NCBI GenBank assembly: GCA_964036045.1
Contig: OZ038379.1
Location: 84,683,178-84,747,177 of the forward strand
Direction of reading: 5' to 3'
DNA: 64,000 nucleotides
Source: Eutreptiella sp. 'Long Island Sound 2002'
Taxonomy: Eukaryota; Euglenozoa; Euglenophyceae; Eutreptiales; Eutreptiaceae
Translations under genes and position numbers: made by a program
Part shown: piece after piece, positions 34,246 through 45,187 of the stretch
Layout: the number at the start of each line of letters is the position of its first letter
Position numbering within the stretch: the first letter of the stretch is position 1
Notes under the pieces: generated by a model
What the model saw: only the letters and a program-made list of their open reading frames with translations
Database searches by the model: none
What the model was told of the DNA's origin: nothing

Positions 34246-37021
34246 CGCCACCGGGTTCACAGGGGCGGGCGGGGCTGCGGCAGCGACCGCTGGGACTGGT
34301 TCCCCGTACCAGGGCCCCGCGTACCCCAAGGGAGTTGCCGCCGCGTCCGCCGTCGGGGCTAGTGGCCTGTACGGCTGGTGTTGGTACGGGGCCCGTGGGA
34401 TGCTCGTCCCCTGCGGGGGCATGGCCGCCCCGTAGGGGGGCGCCCGGCCATCCCCCGGGTAGCGGGGTTCCATAGGCGGCGCTCCCCAGTAAGCGGTGGG
34501 TGGGGGGCAGGCCCCTGGTGCTTGATGCGTCGGGCCCACTGGGTGCATCTCCGACCAAGGGTAGGGGGACCGTTCCCAATAGCTCGCGTGGGGGTCGTAA
34601 GACTGGTGGTCCTATCCCTAGCCGTCGTCCCGAGGGAGCCATTGTGGTGGCTGGCGAGGTGACTCGCCCCGCGCCGGCGGACGGTAATCGTAACGCCCAT
34701 CCCACGGGCCCCCCATAGACTGGGGAGCATGTCGTGAGCCTCCTCGGTGAAAATCCTCTTCCGGTGAGGGATATCTGCTTCCCCGTCGCGGGGTGTAGTC
34801 CCCCTCCGACCGATGGGAGGCCCGCGGGGGGGACCAGCAGGGGGACCGGCGCCGCTTCCGACCCTCTTCCCCGGCCCCGTCCCGGTCCCGCGCCCGGATC
34901 ACGCCATTGGGCCCGGCCATAAGGTCCCCACTACGGATACGCTGGAGCACGGCGTTGCTCTTCACCATATGGTGGGCCCGTAACATCCCACCGGAGTACG
35001 GTTGCTTGTTGGCCTTGGCCCACTGGTAGGTGAACTGCTTGTCGGCGTCGCCTCCGCCCCCCTCCAGGGTGGAGGCAGCCTCGGGCCTTACGCCCACGAG
35101 TGCCCAACCCCCGTCCTCCGTGTGGCATAGTTGCACCTCGTCCTTGATATAGGACACACGGAAGTCCCCGAAGGCCTTCTTCAAGACCATGCCCAGCCGC
35201 CCTGGGGACAGGGGGTAGATGGCCTCCGGGGAGTTGCGCGGGTTGACGCGCCACCGGACCATGACGGCCACGGGGTACGTGTCGTAATCCGGGCCGCCTT
35301 TGCCCTTACCGGGCGACTAGCCGCTCCCACCGGCCTGGTTGGCGCGGGAAGCAGCAGCCACCTTGGCCGCCCCCTGAGAGTCCGAGGCCGCGGTCTGCGA
35401 CCTGGAGGGCGCCGCCCGGCGGTCCTGGACAAACTCCGCAACCAGCTGACCCAGCTCGCGCCGTGTGGGCAGGAGCCTGCCCAGGGCCGTATACTGGCTC
35501 CGCAGGTTGCTTTGAGGGAACTCCGGGGGGAGGTCCAGCCTGGTAGCCAGGTGCAGCTGGAGCTTCTGGGCCTCCGCCGTCTGCGAGTCCGGCGGTACCT
35601 CGTTGAGGTATATCAAAAGGGCGCAGAGCTCGTCCCGCCCCGGTGTGGAGGTTGCAACCCCGGCCGTATCCGTGGTGGTAGGGGTGGTGTCCCCCCCGGA
35701 GCGGTTCCCGGGGGTGGCCGCGGCGTTAGGATGGCCGGCCGTGCGGACCGCTGGGGAGGCCTCTAGCCCTTCGTGCGGCGTTGGGGCCCTGCCCGGTGGG
35801 GCGGGCGTTCGTGGGCAACCCCAGTTGGGGCCCCTGTCCCACGGCCTCCGTCGGGAAATGCAGAACGGGCTGGACTGGGACCCGCAACCGACGCGAGAGC
35901 TGCTCCAGGGACGGAGGGGGGTCCACACGCAGGACCGCTGCGCAGACCAGGGTCTCGCAGATCTCCCGGAAGTTCGGGTTGGCCGTGGCAAGCGGGCCGT
36001 ATCCCGCGGGAACCCAGCCCCGCAATGCCCGCTCCACCGCGGGCTGTGAGACGTGTTCACCACGAACAATCTGCACAGCCTAGAGGATGGCGGGGAGGTG
36101 CCGGCCGAGGCGCTCGTCAACCGCCCTCGCGACATCGCTTGCCGCCCGTTGAGTGTCGGCAAGCTGTCGGCGGAGGCTGCAGCCCTCCTCCTCGAGGGAC
36201 CTCGTGCGGGCCCGCTGCCGCACCAATTCCCCGCTGACCGTGGCGTGGTCACGCCGTATAGAGGCCAAGTCCCCCTCGGAGCGGTGCAGGTCCGCACGGA
36301 CCCGCTGTAGCTCCTGCAGGCGGCGATCCTGCACGGAGGACAAGGCCTGACAAGTGGCCTTGGCGTCCTCCAGGCCGCGTTCCAGGTCTTGGAGGCGGCG
36401 GGACTCCCATAGAGGGGGGTAGCACCCCACGTCCATGGGGGGGCGACCCCCTGCACTTGTAAGCCCCGGGTGCCAGCGTTCACCCGGGCTCCTGACGGGG
36501 GTGGCATCCCGGTGGGGCATGCCCGCCGCGGTGCTAGGTGGGCACATGAGGCCGGCCCAGAGACACACCCATCCCCGGCTCCCTCGGGCACGGGTCTTTG
36601 TGGGGTTGCGGTGGCCGGGCCCGCGTAAGAGCCCCCGGCAGGGAGCTTCGGAGTACCCGTGGCGTGCGGGGGAAACCCTAGCAGGGCCGCGTGGTGTGCA
36701 GCCCCCGACGCAAAGCCCCCATCGAACGGCGTACGCCGGCCGTCGGCCATGTTGGTGGTGTGACAGTCCGCCGACACGGGACCGCCCCCGAGACCTGAGT
36801 CTGCGGGGCCCGGAATCGCCAATGGGGTGGGAGAGTCTTCCACGTGTTCCCCTATTGGGGATTCCGCGTCGAACTCATAGATGGAGGTACCCCCAAATTT
36901 GATTGCGCGGCTGACCCCCACCGGGTTTGAGGGGGATTCCCCCTCTGAGGTATGTCTCCCCTGAGGGACCGCGTTGCTCCCCTCGGAAGGGACCGCACCG
37001 GCTGCCGTCCCCGCGGAGGGC
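34219..37021 (-). CDS. LINE ORF1b: coiled-coil and Arg/Ser, Pro/Tyr-rich protein
   Basis: The N-terminal part (about 37020-36440) reads AIKFGGTSIYEFDAESPIGE and is Pro/Gly-rich. After a frame change at a 7-base G/C run (36435-36441) a long coiled coil follows: RRLQDLERGLEDAKATCQAL, DRRLQELQRVRADLHRSEGD, RSLEEEGCSLRRQLADTQR. Next is a folded region (VSQPAVERALRGWVPAGYG, NPNFREICETLVCAAVLR), a frame return near 35760, DELCALLIYLNEVPPDSQ, then VMVRWRVNPRNSPEAIYPLS, an Arg/Ser-rich stretch, and DHQSYDPHASYWERSPYPWS. UAGs at 36080, 35317, 34618 and 34612 are in frame. It ends at UGA 34219. No clear ATG; the frame overlaps the end of ORF1a, so frameshift or reinitiation is possible. Coiled coils are common in LINE ORF1 proteins; no CCHC or clear RRM seen. 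Confidence 0.6.
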
Positions 37022-38167
37022 TCAAGTAGTCGCCAAGACGGTTGGGTCCACGCCGTCTACGTTCACGTAAGGTTGCGTGGGATCGTCGTCCCCGGCTGCG
37101 TCCGCGTACACAACCGGCGGGGCGTCAGCGCCCGCCGGGACGGGAAGGTCCGTCGCGGTGGCGCTGCCTCCGGTGCGGGAGGATACCCGCGTCCAGGACG
37201 CAGCTCTGAGAGGGGCTTCATTGCCACGGGTGGCAAGCAGTGCCAGAACGGGGGCTGAGGCCCACAATGGCGTGATATCGCCTAGCAACTCCCCCAGTGC
37301 CTCCACCGTGGTAACCGGTAAAGTGGAAGCCTCAAACGCGCCCCGGAGGACGTCCCGGGGCCAGTCCCGGATTTCAGGTAACCCCTTCGGTAACGGGGTC
37401 ACTGGTACCCCAGCGCTGGCGCCCCCGCATGGACGGGAGGCCCACACCATAAGCGCGGCCCAAAGTTCGTTCCCCGCGCCGGATATGTGGAGTAGGACCT
37501 CGGTGGGCCGTTTGGGCAGAGCCCAAAGAATTCGGACCTGGTCCTTGGCCCCCAAACGACCCCAATCACTCTGGCATCGGGGGGAGAGAAAGGGAGCAAT
37601 CGGGCGTAACGCCGCATTGGCCGTGCTATGATGCACCTGCGGAGCGCTGGCAGATTCGGCCAGGGTGTCGCCCACTTTTAGAATCCGCGCCAAACGTTTC
37701 CGCAGTCGCAAAGTGTCGAAAGGGGCGCACGCCGGGATGACCCGACGGGCCAGATCCAAATGGCGAGGGTGCATGGTACTCCCCAGGTACTCGACCAAGG
37801 GCCCCCCAGTGGCCACCATAAGGGGGACGTCCTGGGAGACGAAAGTTTGGGCGTCATATGACCCCGTCACCGTGGCCGTGAGGCACACCCCCCGCGGGGT
37901 CAGGATAGCCCCCATGGACGTAAAGGCGGTGATCACCCCCATGCGCCGGGCCCAGCGTAGGGCGTCTGGCACTTCCTCCGGGCGCCCTCGGGCAACCTCG
38001 GGGAGGGCGTCTGTGGCGCCGTGCAGCAGCGCCTTGTCGCTGGCCACTGACTAGCTATCCCTCTGGCGACTGTGCGCCGCAGAGGGCCCCTGCCGGATGG
38101 CATTCCGCAGTGGGGGGTCCCGGTAGTCGGGTTCTCCGGGGAAAGCCAGGTTGATAGGGCCACTCAT
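37022..38167 (-). CDS. LINE ORF1a, unknown function, about 381 residues
   Basis: ATG at 38167 (MSGPINLAFPGEPDYRDPPL) with one in-frame UAG at 38051-38053 (between RQRDS and SVASDKALLHG), then an uninterrupted frame to UGA at 37022. The body is well-structured, mixed sequence (RWARRMGVITAFTSMGAIL, VSQDVPLMVATGGPLVEYLG, RILWALPKRPTEVLLHISG, ETVEAL-type helices near the end), not low complexity. I know no domain like it. As the first ORF after the monomer-rich 5' region it is probably translated first. The downstream ORF1b frame is open across its stop. Reading the UAG as sense restores a good ATG; otherwise the ORF would need a non-ATG start at 38047. Confidence 0.65.
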
Positions 38168-38580
38168 TGTGCGTTCTCTGTGTCCTGCAAAGACGGGGGT
38201 ACCTCAGCACCCCGCACCCCTCCCTCCGCGATGGAGGGCGGCAGGACAGAACGCGTGTCTGGAGCGGACCCACCGACGGCAACCTTCCCCTGTCCACCTG
38301 CCGGGGGAGAGGTGGGAGCCGCTGGGGCAGCCCGCCTCGCCCCTGAGCCGAATGAGTTCCGAGACCATGAGCCTCCGCACAAGCTCCTCCGTAAGGGCCT
38401 TGTGGGTCTCCAGCCCCTGGTGGTCCTGGCAGAACCAGGAGGACCCGAGTGTAACCGCCTCTGCGTGGGGTTGGGTGGCACCATACCCTCGGGCCCCACA
38501 GGCGTCCCTGTCCCCCGCGACCCAGGACATACCGGCGGGAAACGGGCGTATACGCCGCTGTATGGGTTTGGGTATCGCAG
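38168..38580 (-). other. LINE 5' untranslated region proximal to ORF1a
   Basis: Non-repetitive sequence between the 102-bp monomers and the ORF1a ATG. Open frames here look like shadows. No regulatory motif can be supported. Confidence 0.4.
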
Positions 38581-39835
38581 TATAGCCCCCATACCCCCCC
38601 GGGGAGCCCCTATCCCTCTGCGGCCCCGGGAAACCGGAGGGGCCCGGGTGTAACCCCCGTTTAGGTGGGGGCGGGTGCGCAGCGCACCCTCAGACCCCCG
38701 TGGGGCGTTCCTATCCCCCTGTCGCCCAGACCGCACTGGAGGGATTTGGGTGTAACCGCCGTTGTGTGGAGGCGGTCAGTACCGTGTGCCCTCTCTCCCC
38801 CTCGGGACCCCTATCCCTTCGCGGCCCTGTTAGGAGCGGAGGGACTCGGGGGCAACCGCCGCTGTGTGGGGGTGGACAGTGCCGTGTGTCCCTTATGCCC
38901 CACGGGGCGTCCCTATCCCTCCGCGGCCCAGGCGGGACCGGAGGGCCTCGGGTGTAACCGCCGCTGTGTGGGGTGGGATAGTTCCGTGTGTCCCAAAAGA
39001 CCCCACAGGGCGCCCCTATCCCCCCGCGGCCCAAGCAGGACCGGAGGGACTCGGGTGTAACCGCCGCTGTGTGGGGATGGACAGTGCCGTGTGCCCTTGA
39101 TCCCCCCCGGGGCGCCCCTATCCCTCCGCGCCCCAGGCGGGACCGGAGGGACTCGGGTGTAACCGCCCCCGTGTGGGGGTGGGCCGTTCCATGTGCCCGC
39201 AATCCCCCACGGGGCGTCCCTATCCCTCCGCGGCCCAGGCGGGACCGGAGGGACTCGGGTGTAACCGCCGCCGTGTGGGGGTGGGCCGTTCCGTGTGCCC
39301 TCACTCCCCCACGGGGCGTCCCTATCCCTCCGCGGCCCAAGCAGGACCGGAGGGACTCGGGTGTAACCGCCGCTGTGTGGGGGTGGGCCGTTCCGTGTGC
39401 CCGCAGTCCCCCACGGGGCGTCCCTATCCCTCCGCGGCCCAGGCAGTACCGGAGGGACTCGGGTGTAACCGCCGCTCTGTGGGGGTGGGCCGTTCCGTGT
39501 GCCCGCAATCCCCCACGGGGCGTCCCTATCCCTCCGCGGCCCAGGCAGGATCGGAGGGACTCGGGTGTAACAGCCGCTGTGTGGGGGTGGGCTGTTCCGT
39601 GTGCCCTCAATCCCCCACGGGGCGTCCCTATCCCTCCGCGGCCCAGGCATGAGCGGAGGGACTCGGGTGTAACCGCCGCTGTGTGGGGGTGGGCCATTCC
39701 GTGTGCCCTCAATCCCCCACGGGGCGTCCCTATCCCTCCACGGCCCAAGCCGGACCGGAGGGACTCGGGAGTAACCGCCGCTGTGTGGGGGTGTGCCGTT
39801 CCGTGTGCCCTCTGTTCTCTATGCACTCCACAGAG
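38581..39835 (-). repeat. 102-bp tandem monomers in the LINE 5' region, about 12 copies
   Basis: Plus-strand landmarks GGACCGGAGGGACTCGG, TGTAACCGCCGCTGTGTGGG and CACGGGGCGTCCCTATCCC recur at 102-bp spacing (for example 39242 and 39343). 102 bp is 34 codons, so frames remain open for over 1.2 kb on both strands (a 436-codon minus-strand ORF included). The position upstream of ORF1a recalls the tandem promoter monomers of mouse L1 5' UTRs; promoter function here is inference. Confidence 0.85.
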
Positions 39836-40009
39836 ACCGGGAGACGCCCACGCGTAGCCCTTGCGGCCGCAGTGGGGTCTCTCGGCGCCGTGAGTGTATG
39901 GGGGGTCCGAAACTAAACCCTTCCTACCTCTTAGCTGCAGCAGGCGAGTAAGCAGGCAGTACCGGAGGTCATAACTCCGGGGTAACAGTAACTGGGACTC
40001 AACGTGAGT

Positions 40010-40465
40010 CCTCTTAACCAAAACAACCCCAAATCTCGCCGGGGCTTAACTCCCGAACGATACGGCATTCTGGGCCCCCTCGGGCCTTATCAGCCCGAGG
40101 AGTGTACTGAGGCGTGGCTACCAGCACTTAAAGTCTGGCCTGTCATACCCATTGCTGGGCTCGCCTCAGCACGGCCGGTCGAATCCGGCTCTGGGGGGAG
40201 CGCACTAAACTGACCCCGGGGGGGGGGGGGCATTTACCTTTACCCGTTAAGCGTTAATTACGGCGGTAGGCACTATTTATTACCTTAGATGTTAACTTAG
40301 CGCAATTTTTACCCCGCAGACATGCCCCTTCCAGTGGTGCCTCACCTTTGGGGATGCCGTTGGGGGGCCCGGGGCTTTTACCCGGACTTCCGGCCCTCCC
40401 TGGTTGTTGGCCGGAGGCGTACATTATACAATACTGAGTTCTTTCATTAACGTACTTACCTTACT
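40010..40465. other. LINE 5' region, unique spacer
   Basis: GC-rich unique sequence, an AT-richer patch (CGTTAATTACGGCGG, TATTTATTACC) and a G12 run near 40218-40230. No gene recognised. Confidence 0.35.
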
Positions 40466-40469
40466 TGCT

Positions 40470-41020
40470 ACGTACACATCTGGGGCCTGGGGGGGATGGC
40501 GCCCCCCCTCGGTTCCATAAAAGTCAGCAACTCCTGTCGCCGGGAGGGGATGGCGCCCCTCCTCGGCACAACACCAGGGGCCTCCCCTTCGTTCACCTGT
40601 CTTACAAAGTGGTATCGCCTTCGCCGGCGTTACACACGGGACGATCTCGGGGGGCCTCCCCTTCTTTCAGAATTCCTCCAATTTTGCTCGTCTTTCCTCC
40701 CCACGTGGGTTTCCTGGCATGGGGGCATGGGGGGGCCTCCCCTTGTTTCAAACGTCACCTCGGTTCCACAATGGGCAGCAACTCCTGACGCCGGGAGGGG
40801 ATGGCGCCCCTCCTCAGCATAACACACGGGGGCCTCCCCTTCGTTCATCTGTCTTCCAAAGTGGTAACGCCTTCGCTGGCGTTACCCACGGGATGATATC
40901 GGGGGGCCTCCCCTTCTTTCAGACTTCCTCCAACGTTTGCTCGTCTTTCCTCCCCACGTGGGATACCCGGCGTGGGGGCATGGGGGGGCCTCCCCTTGTT
41001 TCATAGCTCTTCCTGGGGAG
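40470..41020 (-). repeat. About 254-bp direct repeat, two copies, in the outer LINE 5' region
   Basis: GGGATGGCGCCCCTCCTC, GGGGCCTCCCCTTCGTTCA, GTTAC.CACGGGA.GAT and CCCCACGTGGG recur at about 254-bp spacing (for example 40717 and 40971 for CATGGGGGGGCCTCCCC). A partial third copy begins near 40490. Confidence 0.75.
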
Positions 41021-41478
41021 CTAAACATCGAGGTTGTAGGCAGGTGCCGTTACCCCGGCGCAGTGAGCACCGTAGCGGCAGGCGCCGGCCCTTTCCTCCG
41101 CCCCGATGTTGTCTCCCCTGTACTCCATTGTCTTCTACCTCTGGACCCATTCCACCCGCCGAGTGAAACTGGGTGCGTGGTTGTGAGGCCTGATGTCACG
41201 GTTGCCCCGCATTGCATCGCACGGCAGGACCGGTAGCCCCCCGTGACATCAGTCCCCCGGCCGAAGGCCATTGTGTCAAGCCCTAGGCCCGGACGGGTGT
41301 TGGATAGGACGCGATCCCCACCCAAGATGTACCTGTGCAGAACACAAGGTGCCATGGGTTGGGGAAGAGCAATGCACACCAGCCCTGGCGAGGGCAGGGT
41401 TACAGGAGAACCCGGAGTACTCTCGCATACCGCGACTCCCCGGTGGAGCCCGCCCTGTACCATCGGGGCCATCCCCCG

Positions 41479-44400
41479 GTGGCCCATCGAGTTAGGGTTA
41501 GGGACTCTAAATCCACCCTTTGTTGCGTGGCCCCTCCAGTTGGGGTGAGGGACGCACAATCCACGCTTTGTGGTGTGGCGCCTCGAGTTGAGGTTAGGGA
41601 CTCACAATCCGCTGTTTTGTTGTGTGGCCCCTCGAGTTGAGGTTAGGGACTCACAATCCACGCTTTGTTGTGTGGCCCCACGAGTTGGGGTTAGGGACTC
41701 TCAATCCACACTTTGTTATGTGGCCCCTCGAGTTGAGGTTAGGGACTCTCAATCCACGCTTTGTTGCGTGGCCCCTCGACTTGGGGTTAGGGACCCTGTA
41801 TCCAGGCTTTGTTGTGTGGTCCCTCGAGTTGGGGTTAGGGATTCTCGATCCACACTTTGTTGCGTGGCCCCTTGAGTCGGGGTTAGGGACTCTCAATCCA
41901 CACTTTGTGGGGTGGCCCCTCGACTTAGGATTGGGGACTCTCAATGCACGCTTTGTTGTGTGGCCCCTCGAGTTGCAGTTAGGGACTCACAATCCACCTT
42001 TGTTGCATGGCCCCTGGCATTGGGGTTAGGAACTCACAATCCACGCTTTTGTTGCGTGGCCCCTCCAGTTGGGGTGAGGGACTCACAATCCACGGTCACA
42101 ATCCGTGCTTTGTTGCGTGGCCCTTCGAGTTGGGGTTAGGGACTCTCAATCCACGCTTTGTTGCGTGGCCGCTCCAATTGGGGTTAGGGATTGACAATGC
42201 AGGGTTTGTTGTGTGGCCCATCAAGTTGGGGTTAGGGACTCACAATCCACGCTTTGTTATGTGGCCCCTCGAGTTGCGGTGAGGGACTCACAATCCACGC
42301 TTTGTTGTGTGGCCCCTCCGGTTGAGGTTAGGGACTCACAATCCATGCTTTGTAGCGTGGCCCCTCCAATTGGTGTTAGGGAGTCACAATCCACGCTTTG
42401 TTGTGTGGCGCTTCGAGTTGGTGTTAGTGAGTCACAATCCACGCTTTGTTTCGTGGCCCCTCGAGGTGTGGTGAGAGACTCACAATGCACGCCTTCTTGT
42501 GTGGCCCCTCAACCGGAGGTTAGGGACTCACAATCGACACTTTGTTGTGTGGCCCCTCGAGTTGCGGTGAGTGACTCACAATCCACGCTGTGTTGCGTGG
42601 CCCCTCGTGTTGGGGTTAGTGAGTCACAATCCACGGTTTGTTGTGTGGCCCCTCCTGTTAGGGTTAGGGACTCACAATCCACTCTTTGTTGTGTGGCCCC
42701 TCAAGTGCCGGTTAGGGACTCACAATCCACGCTTTGTTGCGTGGCCCCTGTAGTTGGGGTTAGCGACTCACAATCCACGCTTTGTCGCGTGGCCCGTCGA
42801 GTTGGGGTTAGTGAGTCTCAATCCACGCTTTGTTGTGTGGCCCCAGGAGGTGAGGTTAGGGACTCACAATGCACGCTTTGTTGTGTGGCCCTACGAGTTG
42901 GGGTTAGGGACTCTCAATCCACGCTTTGTTATGTGGCCCCTCAAGTTGAGGTTACGGACTGTCAATCCACGCTTTGTTGCGTGGCCCCTCGACTTGGGGT
43001 TAGGGACTCTGTATCCACGCTTTGTTGTGTGGCCCCTCGAATTGGGGTTAGGGAATCACAATCCACGCTTTGTTGCGTGGCCCCTTGAGTTGGGGTTAGG
43101 GACTCACAATCCACGCTTTGTTGCATGGCCCCTCGCGTTGGGGTTAGGGACTCACAATCCACGCTTTGTGGCGTGGCCCCTCCAGTTGGGGTGAGGGACT
43201 CATAATCCACGCTTTGTTGTGTGGCCCCTCGAGTTGGGGTTAGGGACTCACAATCCACGCTTTGTTGCATGGCCCCTCGCGTTGGGGTTAAATATTCACA
43301 ATCCACGCTTTGTTGCGTGGCCCCTCCAGTTGGGGTGAGGGACTCAAAATCCACGCTTTGTTGCGTGGCCGCTCCAGTTGGGGTTAGGAATTGACAATGC
43401 AGGGTTTGTTGTGTGGCGCTTCAAGTTGGTGTTAGGGACTCTCAATCCACGCTTTGTTGCGTGGCGCTTCAAGTTGGTGTTAGTGAGTCACAATCCACGC
43501 TTTGTTTCGTGGCCCCTCGAGTTGCGGTGAGAGACTCACAATCCACGCGTTGTTGTGTGGCCCCTCAAGTGGAGTTTAGGGACTCACAATCCACACTTTG
43601 TTGTGTGGCCCCTCGAGTTGCGGTGAGTGACTCACAATCGACGCTGGGTTGTGTGGCCCCTCGAGTTGGGGTTAGTGAGTCACAATCCACGCTTTGTTGT
43701 GTGGCCCCTCCTGTTAGGGTTAGGGACTCACAATCCACTCTTTGTTGTGTGGCCCCTCAAGTGGAGGTTAGGGACTCACACTCCACGCTTTGTTGCGTGG
43801 CCCCTCTAATTGCGGTTAGCGACTCACAATCCACGCTTTGTTGCGTGGCCCCTCGAGTTGCGGTTAGTGAGTCACAATCCAGGCTTTGTTGTGTGGCCCC
43901 TCCTGTTAGGGTTAGGGACTCACAATACACTCTTTGTTGTGTGGCCCCTCAAGTGGAGGTCAGGGACTCACAATCCACGCTTTGTTGCGTGGCCCCTCTA
44001 ATTGGGGTTAGCGACTCACAATCCACGTCTTGTTGCGTGGCCCCTCGGGTTGGGGTTAGTGAGTCCCAATCAACGCTTCGTTGTGTGGCCCTTGGAGTTG
44101 AGGTTGGGGACGCAAAATCCTTGCTTTGTTGTGTGGCCCCTCGATTTGCAGTTAGGGATTCACAATCCACGCTTCGTTGTGTGGCCCCTAGAGTCGCGGT
44201 TAAGGACTCTCGTTCCACGCTTTGTTGCGTGGCCCCTTGAGTTGGGCTGAGGGACTCACAATCCACGCTTTGTTGCGTGGCCCCTCGAGTTGGGGTTCGG
44301 GACTCTCAATCCACACTTTGTTGCGTGGCCCCTCGAGTTGGGGTTACGGACTCACAATCCACGCTTTGTTGCGTGGCCCCTCGAGTTGGGGCTAGGGACT

Positions 44401-45187
44401 GACAATCCACGCTATGTTGTGTGGCCCCTCGAGTTGAGGTTAGCAACTCACAATCCACCCTTTGTTGTGTGGCGCCTGGAATTGGTGTTAGGGACTCACA
44501 ATCCAGGCTTTGTTGCGTGCCCTCTCGAGTTGGGGTTACGGACTCACAATCCACGCTTTGTTGCGTGGCCCCTCGAGTTGGGGCTAGGGACTGACAATCC
44601 ACGCTTTGTTGTGTGGCCCCTCGAGTTGAGGTTAGCAACTCACAATCCACCCTTTGTTGTGTGGCGCCTGGAATTGGTGTTAGGGACTCACAATCCACGC
44701 TTTGTTGCGTGCCCTCTGGAGTTGGGTTTACGGACTCACAATCCACGCTTCGTTGTGTGGCGCCTTGAGTTGCAGTTAGGGACTCTCAATTCACGCTTTG
44801 TTGCGTGGCCCCTCGAGTTGGAGTTAGGGACTCTGAACCCACGCTTTGTTTCGTGGCCCCTCGAGTTGGGCTTAGGGACTCACAATCCACGCTTTGTTGC
44901 ATGGCCCCTCGAGTTGCGGTTAGGGACTCACAATCCACGCTTTGTTGCGTGGCCCCTCGAGTTTGGGTTATGGACTCTCAATCCACACTTTGTTGCATGA
45001 CCCTTGCAGTTGGAGTTAGGGACTCACAATCCTTGCTTTGTTGCGTGGCCCCTCGAATTGGGGTTAGGGACTCACAATCCATGATTTGTTGCGTGGGCCC
45101 TCGAGTTGGCCTTAGGGAGTCTCAATCTACGCTTTGCCGCGTGGCCCCTCGAGTTGGGGTTAGGGACTCACAATCCTCACTTTGGGG
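41479..45187 (+). repeat. 48-bp satellite array A2 (forward)
   Basis: About 77 units of the same 48-bp repeat as A1, in the same orientation. It is therefore probably the same array split by the LINE. CCACGC starts at 42247 and 42295 show the exact 48-bp step. The stem varies (CCACGC or CCACAC with GCGTGG or GTGTGG). Confidence 0.95.

Larger units (their letters stand above)
28372..41478 (-). mobile_element. 13.1-kb non-LTR retrotransposon (APE endonuclease, RT, RNase H, CCHC)
   Basis: The element is bracketed by forward 48-bp satellite on both sides (A1 and A2). It runs on the minus strand: a 5' region with tandem monomers (41.48-38.17 kb), ORF1a, ORF1b, ORF2, a short 3' UTR, and a terminal (CTC)n tract of about 6 triplets instead of poly(A). 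The left junction is inside the satellite hairpin loop after CACTTTG; on the right the satellite resumes at GTGGCCC, so only a few bases of one unit are missing. Having both an APE-type endonuclease and an RNase H domain fits the I/RandI side of LINE diversity, but clade assignment needs a tree. The length is about twice that of common LINEs. Confidence 0.8.

Noticed and set aside
38711-40021. 436-codon minus-strand ORF with 34-residue repeats
   Set aside because: Produced by the frame-preserving 102-bp monomer array; open in other frames too. Kept only as a caveat.
40020-40160. Possible 5S rRNA-like segment (AGTTAAGCCCC, GCGAGA on minus; TACCAGCACTTAA on plus)
   Set aside because: The two 5S-like words lie on opposite strands and the rest does not fit a 5S gene.
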